Positions 43,669 to 53,193 of a stretch of 64,000 nucleotides of DNA are shown here, piece after piece. Where the stretch lies: the NCBI GenBank assembly GCA_041662605.1, contig JBAZSD010000007.1, forward strand, positions 62,001 through 126,000. Direction: 5' to 3'. Position 1 is the stretch's first letter, and each line of letters starts with the position of its first letter. This DNA comes from Desulfomonilaceae bacterium. GTDB lineage: Bacteria > Desulfobacterota > Desulfomonilia > Desulfomonilales > Desulfomonilaceae. Under the pieces are notes generated by a model. It saw only the letters and a program-made list of their open reading frames with translations, had not been told where the DNA came from and did no database searches. Both the position numbers and the translations under genes were made by a program.

Positions 43669-44071
43669 GACTCTCTACGAAACACATTTATGAAAGGATA
43701 TACGCAAGTCATATCATGAAGCTCTTGACTATAACTAACACTTTTTTGTCTCTTCTTAGAGATTCTGTAGTTGCCTAGGCTCCAATTGTGAATTTCTAAT
43801 AAAACCATAGTTGCCTGAAAAGAGATCAAACCTGGATCCCTTTTCAGAAAATGCGTCCTTGTAATTATTTGTTCGAAATTCGAGGGAAAATCTGACAGGA
43901 ACTTGAGTAAAATATATGCCGCTTGATCGTCTCGCAGGGGTTGACCGTGGGCCACGCTAAAGGTATTCAATGTTTGGAGAATCCTACTCTAGCATGGTGG
44001 GCGTTGAAGTCGTTCAGCGTAAAATTACATTGAGCGGATTGGGATGGTTGATCTATGTCTGGTGTTTCTAG
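43669..44071. other. Intergenic stretch upstream of the ECF sigma gene
   Basis: About 400 bp between the sigma gene (minus) and the broken toxin gene (minus). It must hold the promoter of the cluster, but I cannot assign -35/-10 boxes with confidence. It contains the left copy of a 22-bp direct repeat (43918-43939). No supported open frame. Confidence 0.45.
43918..43939 (+). repeat. Left copy of a 22-bp direct repeat flanking the toxin-antitoxin pair
   Basis: GCCGCTTGATCGT-C-TCGCAGGG here recurs at 44664-44685 as GCCGCTTGATCGT-T-TCGCAGGG, one mismatch, same orientation. The two copies bracket the toxin-antitoxin genes, 724 bp apart. Confidence 0.7.
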
Positions 44072-44331
44072 TTAAGGACTTCTAAAAACAGTTTCATGTG
44101 GGCCGATTCGTCTAAAAAGATAATGGTCCGCATGAATTTCAAAGGTGAAGCGGTAGAACATATTAATGCTAGCTTCCCATCGGTTTTCAAATCCCTGTAT
44201 TTTCTAACTCTGAGGGATGGGTGCTTAATGTTCTGCATGAAAAGCCCAAGTTTTTTATCGAAATGCTTTTGAATAGGCGCTGGAAGTTGAGCGAAGTCCT
44301 TTTTGAAAGAATCGGTTCTAGATATCCTCAT
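44072..44331 (-). pseudogene. RelE/ParE-family toxin with a single-base frameshift
   Basis: The frame starts well for a RelE-like RNase toxin: FKKDFAQLPAPIQKHFDKKL, then KHPSLRVRK. After that it turns to nonsense and stops at 44068. Adding one A to the run of four (T-run at 44200-44203 on the plus strand) restores IQGFENRWEASINMFYRF, TFEIHADHYLFRRIG and PHETVF, exactly the family's C-terminus, stopping at 44072. So either the toxin is dead, the reading slips at the A-run, or the sequence has an indel error. The ATG overlaps the antitoxin TGA (ATGA). Confidence 0.85.
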
Positions 44332-44585
44332 GTTCTGAGATCAGCGAGGAAGTCGTTCGTGGATGAAAAAGATTTTACATTCCCATCTTTTATATCCGCG
44401 TCCGCTTCTTCTTCGGCTATTCGCCAGTCGAAGAAAGCAAAATACGGAGGCAAAGAGAGAGCATATTTCAAAAGTTCGAAAACAGCGACGCTATCACTAT
44501 CAATGCGCATTCTTTTTTTAAAGTCAGCAATAGATTCAAAGACATCATCTGGGACCTCAAGGACAATTTTGTGGTTTGTTTCCAT
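44328..44585 (-). CDS. Antitoxin of the RelE-type module
   Basis: 85 aa from the ATG at 44585 (GAAAGGTTAGAG before it; ATG 44615 also open). The N-terminal half VLEVPDDVFESIADFKKRM looks like a DNA-binding fold of ribbon-helix-helix type. The C-terminal part AEEEADADIKDGNVKSFSST, followed by NDFLADL, is the acidic toxin-wrapping tail common to such antitoxins. It precedes the toxin with a 4-bp overlap, the classic antitoxin-first order. It probably represses its own promoter. If the toxin is dead, this gene is a relic or a trans-acting antitoxin. Confidence 0.8.
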   Translation of the reverse strand: METNHKIVLEVPDDVFESIADFKKRMRIDSDSVAVFELLKYALSLPPYFAFFDWRIAEEEADADIKDGNVKSFSSTNDFLADLRT

Positions 44586-44663
44586 CTCTAACCTTTCAAC
44601 TATCCATAATTTCAAAATTATAACAGAGGGAATGTTTGATTAAAAGATGAAACCACAATCTGC

Positions 44664-44685
44664 GCCGCTTGATCGTTTCGCAGGG
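44664..44685 (+). repeat. Right copy of the 22-bp direct repeat
   Basis: Matches 43918-43939 with one mismatch in the same orientation; it lies between the antitoxin gene and the exported protein at 44809. Confidence 0.7.
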
Positions 44686-44808
44686 ACTGAAGTAATATGT
44701 GTCAAAATTCTTTCGTCACTTTGTCACGTGCTACCGGTCCTTCCGAATTTATTTGTTTACGGGGGAAAAGATCGGGTTGAAAGAAATCTGATTGTTGAGG
44801 GAGGAGAA

Positions 44809-46467
44809 ATGAAACGGTACATTATAACTACGTCCAGATTATTGGCGACATTCGTCATGACCCTGTCACTGGTTGTTTTTGCCGTGACTGGCGCAGCCGA
44901 GACAAACGAGAGCAATTCCGAACCGACTTTTCTCAGACCAATCAAGTCTCCCCAGGCATGGTATGCCGATCAAGCCGCCCATGGCCACGATATCTATTTT
45001 TCAGCCAACTATATTTTTCAGATGGCTAAACTTAGGACCCAGGAAGTCCTCGTAGATTATGAACTCGCTTCTGTATATCCTGCTTTACAAGAACTGATGG
45101 CTGACATCAAAAAAGGGGGTGTCAACGGGTCTTGTCTGGTCTTCGTGGAAATGGCGCGGAAGCTTTTGGACCCCGACGCAGAAATTGATCCCACCGTTTC
45201 TAAAGAAGCTCTGTCAAGGCTCGATTCGTTCAGGAAAGACCCGCAGAATTTTCCTAGGGGTCGTTACTCATCATCTGAGGAACTAAAACGATATTTCCAG
45301 GCAGTTCAGTTTTTAACTAAGGCCACCTTCGATGTGAAAGTCGACAAGACGTGGTTTGCCACTAGGAATTACATGCTGTTTCCTTTTGAGGCCGCCGTAG
45401 AACTCCTCACCAAGCTAGCCGCCAAAGAAAACAAGCAGACTCTGGACAAATTGAACCAGGTTTCGACTTTCTATGACAATTTGGTCGGGCCTTCCGACCT
45501 GCCATCGTTTCAGGGGTTGATCAAGGCCGATGTTGCTCTGACTATAGATGATGTTCTTCGATATGCTGCGGACAACCGGGCGCCAAAAATTAACAAACAG
45601 ATGGGGGTTGGGATACAGTTTCTTGGAGAACGCATCGCCTTACATCAATCTGTAATTAATTCCTTGACGGAAAATTTTCTTGCCAATGACCCAAAAGTAA
45701 ACCGAAAAAAAGTTATGGCCGCCCTGGAGATAAGAAATGTTTTCTTTGGGAAAAAAGGTCCGAAAAATGAGATCTCAGGTCTTATCGAAACTCAATTCAA
45801 GCCAAATAATTCAGGGATGTCATTTTATCAACATTGTTTAAGAGCGATTCTAGATTTGCCGGTCCTTGAGTCTTCCGCCTATTCAATTAATACTGGCGCT
45901 GCATGTTTAACCGCTCTCGCCGAACAAACAATTCTTGTCACAAAACAAACCGCGCTTGTTCCCAAATCAGCCGCTCCTCGTCCTGATAAGGACAAAAAAG
46001 CAGTAAAAATTTACGTGGAGCGAAACATCGAAAATTTCCTCAAGCAATTGAGTTTGGCTGATAGAACGATTTCCTCAATATGTTCGCAAGAACCGCACAC
46101 CAATCTATATGATACCCTGAAAAGAGTGTCGAAGAACCAGAACCCACTGTTATCGAGTAATCCTGATGGGATCACTCTGATAAGTCAGCTCGCCACCTTG
46201 TCTAGTGATCCGACGGTCACTGCTGACGTGTTTTTCCTGAATAGCCGCAATGACAAAGGATTTCTTCAGTGGGCGATTGGCCCGTTTGAGGTAGAAAGAT
46301 CATTTAGAGGCGGCGCCAAAGCAATTGGAATGGAAATGGTCTTCTTTGAAGGTTGGAATGATACTGCGCTGAAAAACGCCAAGAATCCCATGACTAATGA
46401 AGAATGGAAAAAAATATTTCTCAAGGGTGATTACAAAAAATTCCGATCCGTGATCACTGCGCCTTAA
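44809..46467 (+). CDS. Exported protein of unknown function
   Basis: 552 aa from the ATG at 44809, directly after GGGAGGAGAA. A signal peptide follows (RLLATFVMTLSLVVFAVTGAAE). The frame is open to 44647, but that extension runs through the direct repeat and lacks a signal. The mature protein looks largely helical with scattered Cys and no motif I recognise. It transcribes away from the cluster and toxin-antitoxin genes and converges on the Gate-domain gene with a 1-bp gap. The function is unknown; a periplasmic location is the only supported statement. Confidence 0.75.
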   Translation: MKRYIITTSRLLATFVMTLSLVVFAVTGAAETNESNSEPTFLRPIKSPQAWYADQAAHGHDIYFSANYIFQMAKLRTQEVLVDYELASVYPALQELMADIKKGGVNGSCLVFVEMARKLLDPDAEIDPTVSKEALSRLDSFRKDPQNFPRGRYSSSEELKRYFQAVQFLTKATFDVKVDKTWFATRNYMLFPFEAAVELLTKLAAKENKQTLDKLNQVSTFYDNLVGPSDLPSFQGLIKADVALTIDDVLRYAADNRAPKINKQMGVGIQFLGERIALHQSVINSLTENFLANDPKVNRKKVMAALEIRNVFFGKKGPKNEISGLIETQFKPNNSGMSFYQHCLRAILDLPVLESSAYSINTGAACLTALAEQTILVTKQTALVPKSAAPRPDKDKKAVKIYVERNIENFLKQLSLADRTISSICSQEPHTNLYDTLKRVSKNQNPLLSSNPDGITLISQLATLSSDPTVTADVFFLNSRNDKGFLQWAIGPFEVERSFRGGAKAIGMEMVFFEGWNDTALKNAKNPMTNEEWKKIFLKGDYKKFRSVITAP

Positions 46468-46468
46468 T

Positions 46469-47530
46469 TCAGAAAAGAAGCGCATACGCGCCAGCTACTA
46501 AAACGAGACTTGCAATTCTCAACCCTTGACCGAGTATAATAAGTTCCGTGCCCAACCGAACATTGAATAGACCGATTTGGGTCGCCAACTGATGCCTTAT
46601 GGCACGAATAGGTGTGGCTATTATTGTTCCCAGGATCAGCGCTAGAGCAGCCTGTTTTGTCGAAAGCTCCCCATGCTGGAGCAATGCTCCTGCAGCGGCC
46701 ATTCCAGCGCCAAATTCAGCGGCCAGCGAGAATATGATCATCCCCGTAGCCTCCACTGGAAAAAAACCTCCAGTCAACCAAGAACTGAACCCTAATCTTA
46801 ACCACTTAAAGAGTCCCCACTGATTCAACAAGAAAATAATGATATAAATAGGAGTGGTGTAAAGAGCCACCCTGTAGAACCGTTCTTTGAACTTCTTTAA
46901 GATTCGACTCAACCTTCTCTGTTGCTTGACTTCCGATTCGTCCACAATTGGGCTCCACAGCCAACACGCTTCCGGGAGTCTATGGCGGCAGTAGCCCAGT
47001 ATTCCTACGCTACGAGCCAATGCAGCAATCAGCGTGACACTCAGGTAGATCAGACCTGCGGTACCAGCAAGGGAAGCTGTCAGAAAAAACGTGGTGGGAA
47101 GATGCAGCAAAAATAGCGGCAAACCATTGTTGAGCAGGTAGGTAAGTTTGACCTCCCTTCGACTGATCTTCCCCTCCTGATAGAAAGTTGTCAAAAGGGT
47201 ATTAGCGCCTACGCCCGATACAAAGCTGGTTATAAAAGCGGCCCCACTTTCATCTTTCAGATGAGCCCATTTGGTCAACGGTCGCAACCAACCGGCCAAC
47301 TTGGAGGTCCACCCCAAAGTTTCTAAAAATTCCCCAAATAACAGTCCTAACGCAAGATACAGGAATAGCCTTAATAACGGGATCAGCAGATTGTTTACAA
47401 CGGTCGAGATTGACAGCGTAGATGGCGACGCGACGTAATCGGAAATCGCCAGCCCTGCCAGGGCAATAACTATTAATATTACAGGCGCAATTAGAGCGTT
47501 TCCTGAATTGGAATATTTCATATCCGACAA
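46469..47530 (-). CDS. Gate (nucleoside-recognition) domain membrane protein
   Basis: 353 aa polytopic membrane protein with about eight hydrophobic segments. Two Gate-like halves are suggested: FGEFLETLGWTSKLAGWLRP with FITSFVSGVGANTLLTTFY, and later FFPVEATGMIIFSLAAEFGAG. Such proteins (spore-maturation SpmA/B-like, YjiH) are presumed transporters with unknown substrates. It starts 18 bp after the fdhE stop, so it is co-transcribed with fdhE. A link to formate or metal handling is only suggested by position. Confidence 0.78.
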   Translation of the reverse strand: MSDMKYSNSGNALIAPVILIVIALAGLAISDYVASPSTLSISTVVNNLLIPLLRLFLYLALGLLFGEFLETLGWTSKLAGWLRPLTKWAHLKDESGAAFITSFVSGVGANTLLTTFYQEGKISRREVKLTYLLNNGLPLFLLHLPTTFFLTASLAGTAGLIYLSVTLIAALARSVGILGYCRHRLPEACWLWSPIVDESEVKQQRRLSRILKKFKERFYRVALYTTPIYIIIFLLNQWGLFKWLRLGFSSWLTGGFFPVEATGMIIFSLAAEFGAGMAAAGALLQHGELSTKQAALALILGTIIATPIRAIRHQLATQIGLFNVRLGTELIILGQGLRIASLVLVAGAYALLF

Positions 47531-47548
47531 TGGAACTCTAGTGCAAAA

Positions 47549-48445
47549 TCACGTTTTATCCAGAACATTCCACCCTAGCGCCGCTCCTGGACGAAAGCCC
47601 CTTTCCTGGACAAGGAAATCCAGATAAATCAGCCCCAAAGGGGCCACTGAGGGATGAGGGGCGGTAATCATGCCTCGTGTATCCAGCCCTACTATGTATC
47701 TTTTACAAACGTGACATAGTTCCGCATGTTCAAATTTTCGATCTTCAGAAAAAACTAATTCCATTTTAGCGTTGTCGTCGTTTTCACAAAATGGACACTT
47801 GGTTCTCATGAAACTCCATTCGTGACCGCAGACTGAACAATCTAAAAATCTCCTTCCCTCCTGTTCTTTCCAAAAACTTACCCCGGGCCATCCGCCGCAA
47901 ACCGGACAATATCCCTTGTTCCACTCCATGTCCTTTATTAGAGTTCTGACAGTTTCTTCAGCTTTCTCAGCAAAGGGCTTCGCAAGTTGAGAACATACAA
48001 ATTGGAGAGTTTCTGGCTCCATCTCTAATTGAGACGCTATTTCTTCAATAATAGTTGTGTTAGCGGATTCAAGGGCGGAGAGGAGTCTATCCATGAACGA
48101 TTGATCTCCTCGCATGAGAGATTTCAATCGTACCAAAGGATGAAGCAGTTTGGGAAATCCTTTTTCCAGCGCTGGAATAATCAGGTCCGCAACCTGGAGT
48201 AGGGAGTCCCTATCAATTTCGATTTTTCTCTCGTCCAGAATGGGCGCGCCTTGGTAAAATCTTGCAGTATCAAAATTTTCCAGATCTAAACTGGGGACAG
48301 GAAGTTTTGATTTTGCTAAGTACCTTTTGACTAATAACTCCTCGAAAGCATCCACAACTCCTGCGATCTGAGGAATGTCATTCTTGATCCGTAAAATCGA
48401 ATCTCTTATTTCTTTCTCTTGTTGATCAGTCTCATTTGAGACCAT
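47549..48445 (-). CDS. fdhE: Formate dehydrogenase accessory protein FdhE
   Basis: 298 aa. The C-terminal half has the rubredoxin-like zinc/iron motifs of FdhE: CPVCGGWPG, CSVCGHEWSF, CPFC and LCHVCKRYIVGLD. FdhE is needed to make exported formate dehydrogenases active, probably by binding the catalytic subunit before Tat export. It lies downstream of fdhAB but beyond a strong terminator, so it needs its own promoter or read-through. Length and motif order are normal for the family. Confidence 0.92.
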   Translation of the reverse strand: MVSNETDQQEKEIRDSILRIKNDIPQIAGVVDAFEELLVKRYLAKSKLPVPSLDLENFDTARFYQGAPILDERKIEIDRDSLLQVADLIIPALEKGFPKLLHPLVRLKSLMRGDQSFMDRLLSALESANTTIIEEIASQLEMEPETLQFVCSQLAKPFAEKAEETVRTLIKDMEWNKGYCPVCGGWPGVSFWKEQEGRRFLDCSVCGHEWSFMRTKCPFCENDDNAKMELVFSEDRKFEHAELCHVCKRYIVGLDTRGMITAPHPSVAPLGLIYLDFLVQERGFRPGAALGWNVLDKT

Positions 48446-48521
48446 TTGACGCCTCCTTGTCTTGATGTGTAGAAGTCTTCATATATATCTTGCATGCGGG
48501 ATAATATCCCGGCCGTGATAG

Positions 48522-48558
48522 AAAAAAAAGCCCCGAATGCTTTAACTGCCTTCGGGGC
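48522..48558 (-). terminator. Rho-independent terminator after fdhB
   Basis: On the minus strand GCCCCGAA (48558-48551) pairs with TTCGGGGC (48537-48530) in a perfect 8-bp GC-rich stem with a 13-nt loop, followed directly by eight T (48529-48522). It lies 40 bp after the fdhB stop and before fdhE. Confidence 0.88.
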
Positions 48559-48597
48559 CCAACAAAATTACAGAAAACCTCGTAAACTGGAAGTTGA

Positions 48598-49245
48598 TTA
48601 CCTTCCGGCCGCCAGTTTCCAGTATTTCTGAGGATCATCCGTAACTATATAGATTACTCTAACTTCATCAGGATTTATTGCCTTGGCTTTTGGGAACTGC
48701 TTCGATAATTCCTGAACCCTAGCTTTTGCCATATCAAGTATTTTAGGTCTTTCTCCAAAAACCATAGCGCCTGTAGGGCATGATTTTACGCAAGCAGGAA
48801 TCATGTTATTCGTGATCCGGTCAAAACACATCGTACACTTGAACAGTTGCTTGGTTTTAGGGTCTTGGCGAGGGATATCATAAGGACAGCCCTCACGGGT
48901 GGCTGTGTAATTCAAACTTTTCGTTTTCGGTGTGAAAATTACCGCTCCGGTTTTTTCATCTTGAATGATTTCAACTTTTTCCGCTTCGGCCATGCATCCA
49001 GGTGACAGGCAGTGTCTGCACTGCTCCGAAAAGAAATACCAGAAGGGGTTACCGTTCTTGGAAGGCCCCTCTGAGAACCTCACGATTTTCCATGTGTCCG
49101 CAGACAGGTCCGTGGGATTCTCATGTGTTCCTTCATTTTTCGTGGCCGTGCCCGGTAGTCCGTTCCACTGTTTGCACGCTACCTGACAACCTCGGCAAGC
49201 GGTGCATTTGGAGGTGTCTACAAGAATCGAATATCCTTCAGACAT
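48598..49245 (-). CDS. Formate dehydrogenase iron-sulfur (beta) subunit
   Basis: 215 aa ferredoxin-like electron-transfer subunit. Four [4Fe-4S] sites are indicated by CTACRGCQVACKQW (~16-29), CRHCLSPGCM, CPYD with CTMC, and CVKSCPTGAM. It carries electrons from FdhA. There is no C-terminal membrane anchor, so the FdhAB pair is probably soluble in the periplasm and hands electrons to cytochromes c3 as in sulfate reducers (family knowledge). fdhA ends 1 bp before its ATG. A terminator follows. Confidence 0.93.
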   Translation of the reverse strand: MSEGYSILVDTSKCTACRGCQVACKQWNGLPGTATKNEGTHENPTDLSADTWKIVRFSEGPSKNGNPFWYFFSEQCRHCLSPGCMAEAEKVEIIQDEKTGAVIFTPKTKSLNYTATREGCPYDIPRQDPKTKQLFKCTMCFDRITNNMIPACVKSCPTGAMVFGERPKILDMAKARVQELSKQFPKAKAINPDEVRVIYIVTDDPQKYWKLAAGR

Positions 49246-49246
49246 T

Positions 49247-52200
49247 TTACTTACCTCCTTCTATTTTGGCCACATTGACCATGAAAGCCTTTGATTCAGG
49301 AATCATTGTGTTCGGATCGCCTACGTTGGGGGTGAGCAGGTTAGCGCTTTCACCTCCATCCTTTGGAACCATCCATCCGAAACACCACGGCATGCCGACT
49401 TGATGGACAATTGTGTCGCCAATCTTGAACGGCTTGAATCGTGTGGTGACGATGGCTACCGCTTCAACCTCTCCTCTGACGGAAGAGACCTTTACTTTCT
49501 CACCATTCTTGATTCCACGGAGTTTTGCGAGTTCATCACTCATTTCAACAAACATCTGGGGTTCAGCTTCAATAAGCCACGGCTGCCACCGGGTCATGAT
49601 GCCCGTCTGCCAATGTTCCGTCACACGATATGTGGTTCCTACAAATGGGAACCGTGGGTCACATGTCAAATGTTTGTCCATCGTTCCTGAGAAAATCTTG
49701 ATTGTTGGATTTGTAAACTGGTCAGAGAGTAGATTCTTGGGAACAGGGCATTCGAGAGGCTCATAATGTTCTGGGAATGGGCCATCCGCCAATCCTGGAC
49801 CAAATATTGAGGCCAACCCATCCGGTTTCATTATGAACGGATACTTTCCCGCCTTGGTGTTACTCATGGGAGGCCATGGCCCATCAGGAACGTCTCCAAC
49901 CCATTTTCCGGGTTGAGCTTTCCCATCCACTACCTGACCTTCCACCCATTTGAGCAGAGGCTTCTTTGGATTCCATGGCGCGCCGTTTAAATCAACGGAA
50001 GCTCTGTTGTAAATGATCCTCCTGTTGACCGGCCAAGCCCATGACCATTCGGGATACAGTCCTAGTCCAGTAGGATCCTCTTTCTTTCTTCTGGCCATAT
50101 TATTGCCCTGAGCATTGTAGCTCTGGCAATAAATCCAGTTTCCGGAAGATGTGCTGCCGTCCGTCTGAAGAAATCCAAAAGCAGGAACCAGATCGCCTTT
50201 CTTAAAACTAACGTCTTTTCCTGTTGGGTCTTTCAGTGTGACATCCTTCATGAAGTAGCCATTAATCTCTTTGGCTACTTTGTGCGGATCGAAATGACCC
50301 TTCTCATCAACGTAATCCCATTTCAGGTTGAGTATGGGCTCGGGAAATTTTCCGCCCTTTTTGTAAAGGGTCCTGATCTTATCGAACAACTCGACAATGA
50401 CGTCCCCGTCAGGTTTAGCCATTCCGGGCGCATCCACCGCCTTGTAGCGCCATTGGGCCCAACGCCCGCTATTGGATATGCTGCCTTCTTTTTCTACGGA
50501 GGCCGCCACAGGTAACATGAAGACTTCGGTTTTTATCTTCTTGGGATCCATCCCGGGGCCCTTCCAGAAAGAGCCTGTCTCGTTGTCGAATATGTTCAGG
50601 TTGACCATCCAGTCGAGTTTGGCCAGTCCCTGACGAACCTTGTTGGCATTGGCCCCTGAACATGCAGGATTTTGACCCCACGAAAAAAAGCCTTTGATCT
50701 TACCATCATACATCGCGTCGAAGAGATTAAGCCAAGAACAATTTTGACCGACATCCAACTTTGGCAGCCATTCATAGCCAAACTGATTTTCTTTTGTTGC
50801 CTTGTCTCCCCAGAAGGACTTCATTAGGCTCACATAATATTTTGGCAGATTTTGGGGCCAATTGGCCGACATGGGGTCGACAGTAGTGGGTGTTATAGCT
50901 TTGAGGTATGTCTCCAGCTTGAGCTGATTGGCTCGAGGGTAGGCCAGATACCCTGGAAGTATGTGAAATAGCAGGGCTTGGTCAGTCGATCCCTGAACAT
51001 TGGACTCTCCCCTGAGAGCGTTCACTCCACCACCGGCAATTCCCATATTCCCTAACAGGAGCTGGATAATACACATGGCCCGTATATTCTGGACCCCAAC
51101 GGTATGTTGGGTCCAGCCCATGGCGTACATGATGGTCCCGGCTTTGTCTTTAGCCCCGGTAGAAGCGTAGGCCTCGTAAACCTTGGTCAAATCGGAAACC
51201 GGCGTGCCTGTAATTGAGGATACAGTTTCCGGCGTATATCTTGAATAATGCTTTTTCAACAATTGAAAAACACATCTGGGATCCTGCAAGGTGAGGTCGC
51301 GCTTTACCTTGCCATCGGATTCTTTCTCAAACGCCCAAAAAGTGGCGTCATATTTTCTGCCCTTGGAGTCGTAGCCTGAGAATAGACCATCATGGAAATC
51401 AAATTTTGGACCTACGATGAAGGACGCGTTGGTGTAATCAGCCACATATTCTTTGAAATACTTATTGTTATCGAGGATATACTTGATCATTCCTCCCAGG
51501 AAAGGAATGTCGGTCCCAGATCTCAACGGCGCGTATATGTCGGATTTTGCCGACGTCTGAGTGAAGCGGGGATCCACTGAAATGAGGATCGCTCCATTGT
51601 CTTTAGCTTTTTGCACCCATTTCATCGAGATAGGGTGGTTGGCGGCAGCGTTGCTGCCCATTACAAGAATACAGTCACTGTTTCTGAGGTCAATCCAGTG
51701 ATTTGTCATTGCGCCGCGACCGAAAGACTCTGCCAGAGCCTGTACAGTGGCGCTGTGTCATATACGGGCCTGATGTTCAATGTACACCAGGCCAAGGGCT
51801 CTCATCATCGCCTGCAAGGGCCAAAGTTCTTCATTATCGAGAGCTGCGCTTCCTATATGCGCGATGGCCTCTACCCTATCAACAGTCTCTCCTTTGGCGT
51901 TTTTTTCGATAAAATTTGCGTCACGGGTGTTTTTGACACGTTTAGCGATCTCATTTAGGGCCCATTCCCACGATTTTTCCTGCCATTTGTCGCTACCTGG
52001 GGCCCGATAAAGAACTTTCTGAAGTCGATTGGGATTGTCCGCGGTAGTCTGAAACAGGGCTGAGCCTTTGGCGCACAAGGCTCCTTCATTGATTGGGTGA
52101 TCAGGGTCTCCCTCTATGTTAATTATTTTTTTGGCTTTTGTGTCCGTGCTGCAAATCAGGCCGCAGCCCACAGCGCAATAAGGACAGATAGTGGTGCTCT

Positions 52201-52345
52201 GCTGGGACGATTTTAGCTTGTCGACTTTCTTCAACTCGTCGGCATAAGCCTTTATAGGACCTGTGTCGATTCCGAGAGAAGAAAGAGCCAAGCCTGCCCC
52301 AACTGCGCCAGACATCACAAGGAAGTCTCGGCGGGATATACTCAT
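49247..52345 (-). CDS. fdhA: Formate dehydrogenase alpha subunit, selenocysteine-containing, Tat-exported
   Basis: 1032 aa when the in-frame TGA at 51758-51760 is read as selenocysteine. The Tat signal SRRDFL (residues 4-9) precedes the [4Fe-4S] motif CPYCAVGC with CAKG. The TGA falls in RI-Sec-HSATV, the exact place where Sec or Cys ligates the molybdenum or tungsten in formate dehydrogenases. MTNHWIDLRNSDCILVMGSN and the C-terminal molybdopterin-binding domain (WLIEAEPQMFVEMS) complete the family. It oxidises formate to CO2 in the periplasm. AAGGAGAGCGGTA precedes the ATG. Confidence 0.95.
51711..51760 (-). promoter_or_regulatory. Selenocysteine codon and putative SECIS hairpin in fdhA
   Basis: Just 3' of the TGA (51760-51758) the minus strand has GCGCC (51753-51749) and GGCGC (51715-51711), which can close a hairpin of about 43 nt with shorter inner pairings. 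Bacterial SECIS elements lie at this position inside the coding region and recruit SelB. I can see the outer stem; the exact inner fold needs calculation. Confidence 0.7.
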
Positions 52346-52718
52346 TACCGCTCTCCTTTCTTAATCATCGTGTTGTTCTAGTTGAGAAAAATCCCTCTGT
52401 TTCAAGAGACTGAGTTCGTCTTTTCTGAATCATGACAGAATTTCATTACGGAACTTCGGGAGATATCTAAAGAATTAAACTGGGTTTTCTCCTGGCTATT
52501 TTGTGCGCCAAGAAGATAACAAAAACGAAAAAAAATGATGGAGACATGACGGACCCTTTTGAAAAAGTAAAACAGGAGGGAAAAAACCAGTCAAGGGGGG
52601 GTTGGCGGGAGTGTGTCCTTATCCAGTTGTTTTAATTAGTGAAACTGATGATTATTATTTAATGTTGTGATGTCTGAAATGACGTAACAAAAGCGATTAA
52701 CGCTTCTGAATCCAACGT
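52346..52718. other. Intergenic stretch upstream of fdhA
   Basis: 373 bp that must carry the fdhAB promoter on the minus strand. AT-rich, with a run of seven G near 52600. A 29-codon plus-strand frame (about 52546-52635) has no convincing support. No riboswitch-like structure or RNA gene is evident to me. Confidence 0.4.
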
Positions 52719-52937
52719 TCAGGAGGCGTCTCTCTTTATGATTTCCCTGATACTTTGAGCCAATAGATACAGAAAACCCATCATGACCAGGACCCTGACA
52801 ACTAGTATCTTGTCCGCAGTCCCGTCACCAAAAATTACTTCTCTTAAAGGAGCATGAATAAAATAACCAAGTATCAAAAGTCCCAATAGACAGATGATTA
52901 CCTTGATAAGGGGATTTAGGAATTTTTTGCCGGCCAT
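52719..52937 (-). CDS. Small membrane protein, two predicted helices
   Basis: 72 aa. A basic start (MAGKKFLNPLIK) leads into VIICLLGLLILGYFI, a short loop, and a second helix VVRVLVMMGFLYLLAQSI, ending in a basic tail. No known family. It lies upstream of fdhA on the same strand but 373 bp away, so it is not an obvious subunit. The AGGAGAAAGCGTTC sequence before the ATG supports translation. Confidence 0.65.
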   Translation of the reverse strand: MAGKKFLNPLIKVIICLLGLLILGYFIHAPLREVIFGDGTADKILVVRVLVMMGFLYLLAQSIREIIKRDAS

Positions 52938-53193
52938 GAACGCTTTCTCCTCAGTGAATCTTCTTGATTTTACAGAATTTCCGATTCCTTAACAATAGCT
53001 ACTTTACTACTCCATGGTGAAAGGGCCGGGACGGCATAATGACGCTAAGATTTCATTGACTTCATGTCTAGGACTTCAAGAACACTGATTGCCCAAATGA
53101 GTTTTTTTTGTAAAAATGTATTCTTACAGTGAATCGAGGGCAGCTCAATAGCCCTTACTCTAACAATGAAAACGAATTTCAGCAGGAGTCCTA

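Noticed and set aside
52546..52635. 29-codon plus-strand frame upstream of fdhA
   Set aside because: Too short, weak ribosome binding site, contains a seven-G run and has no recognisable product.
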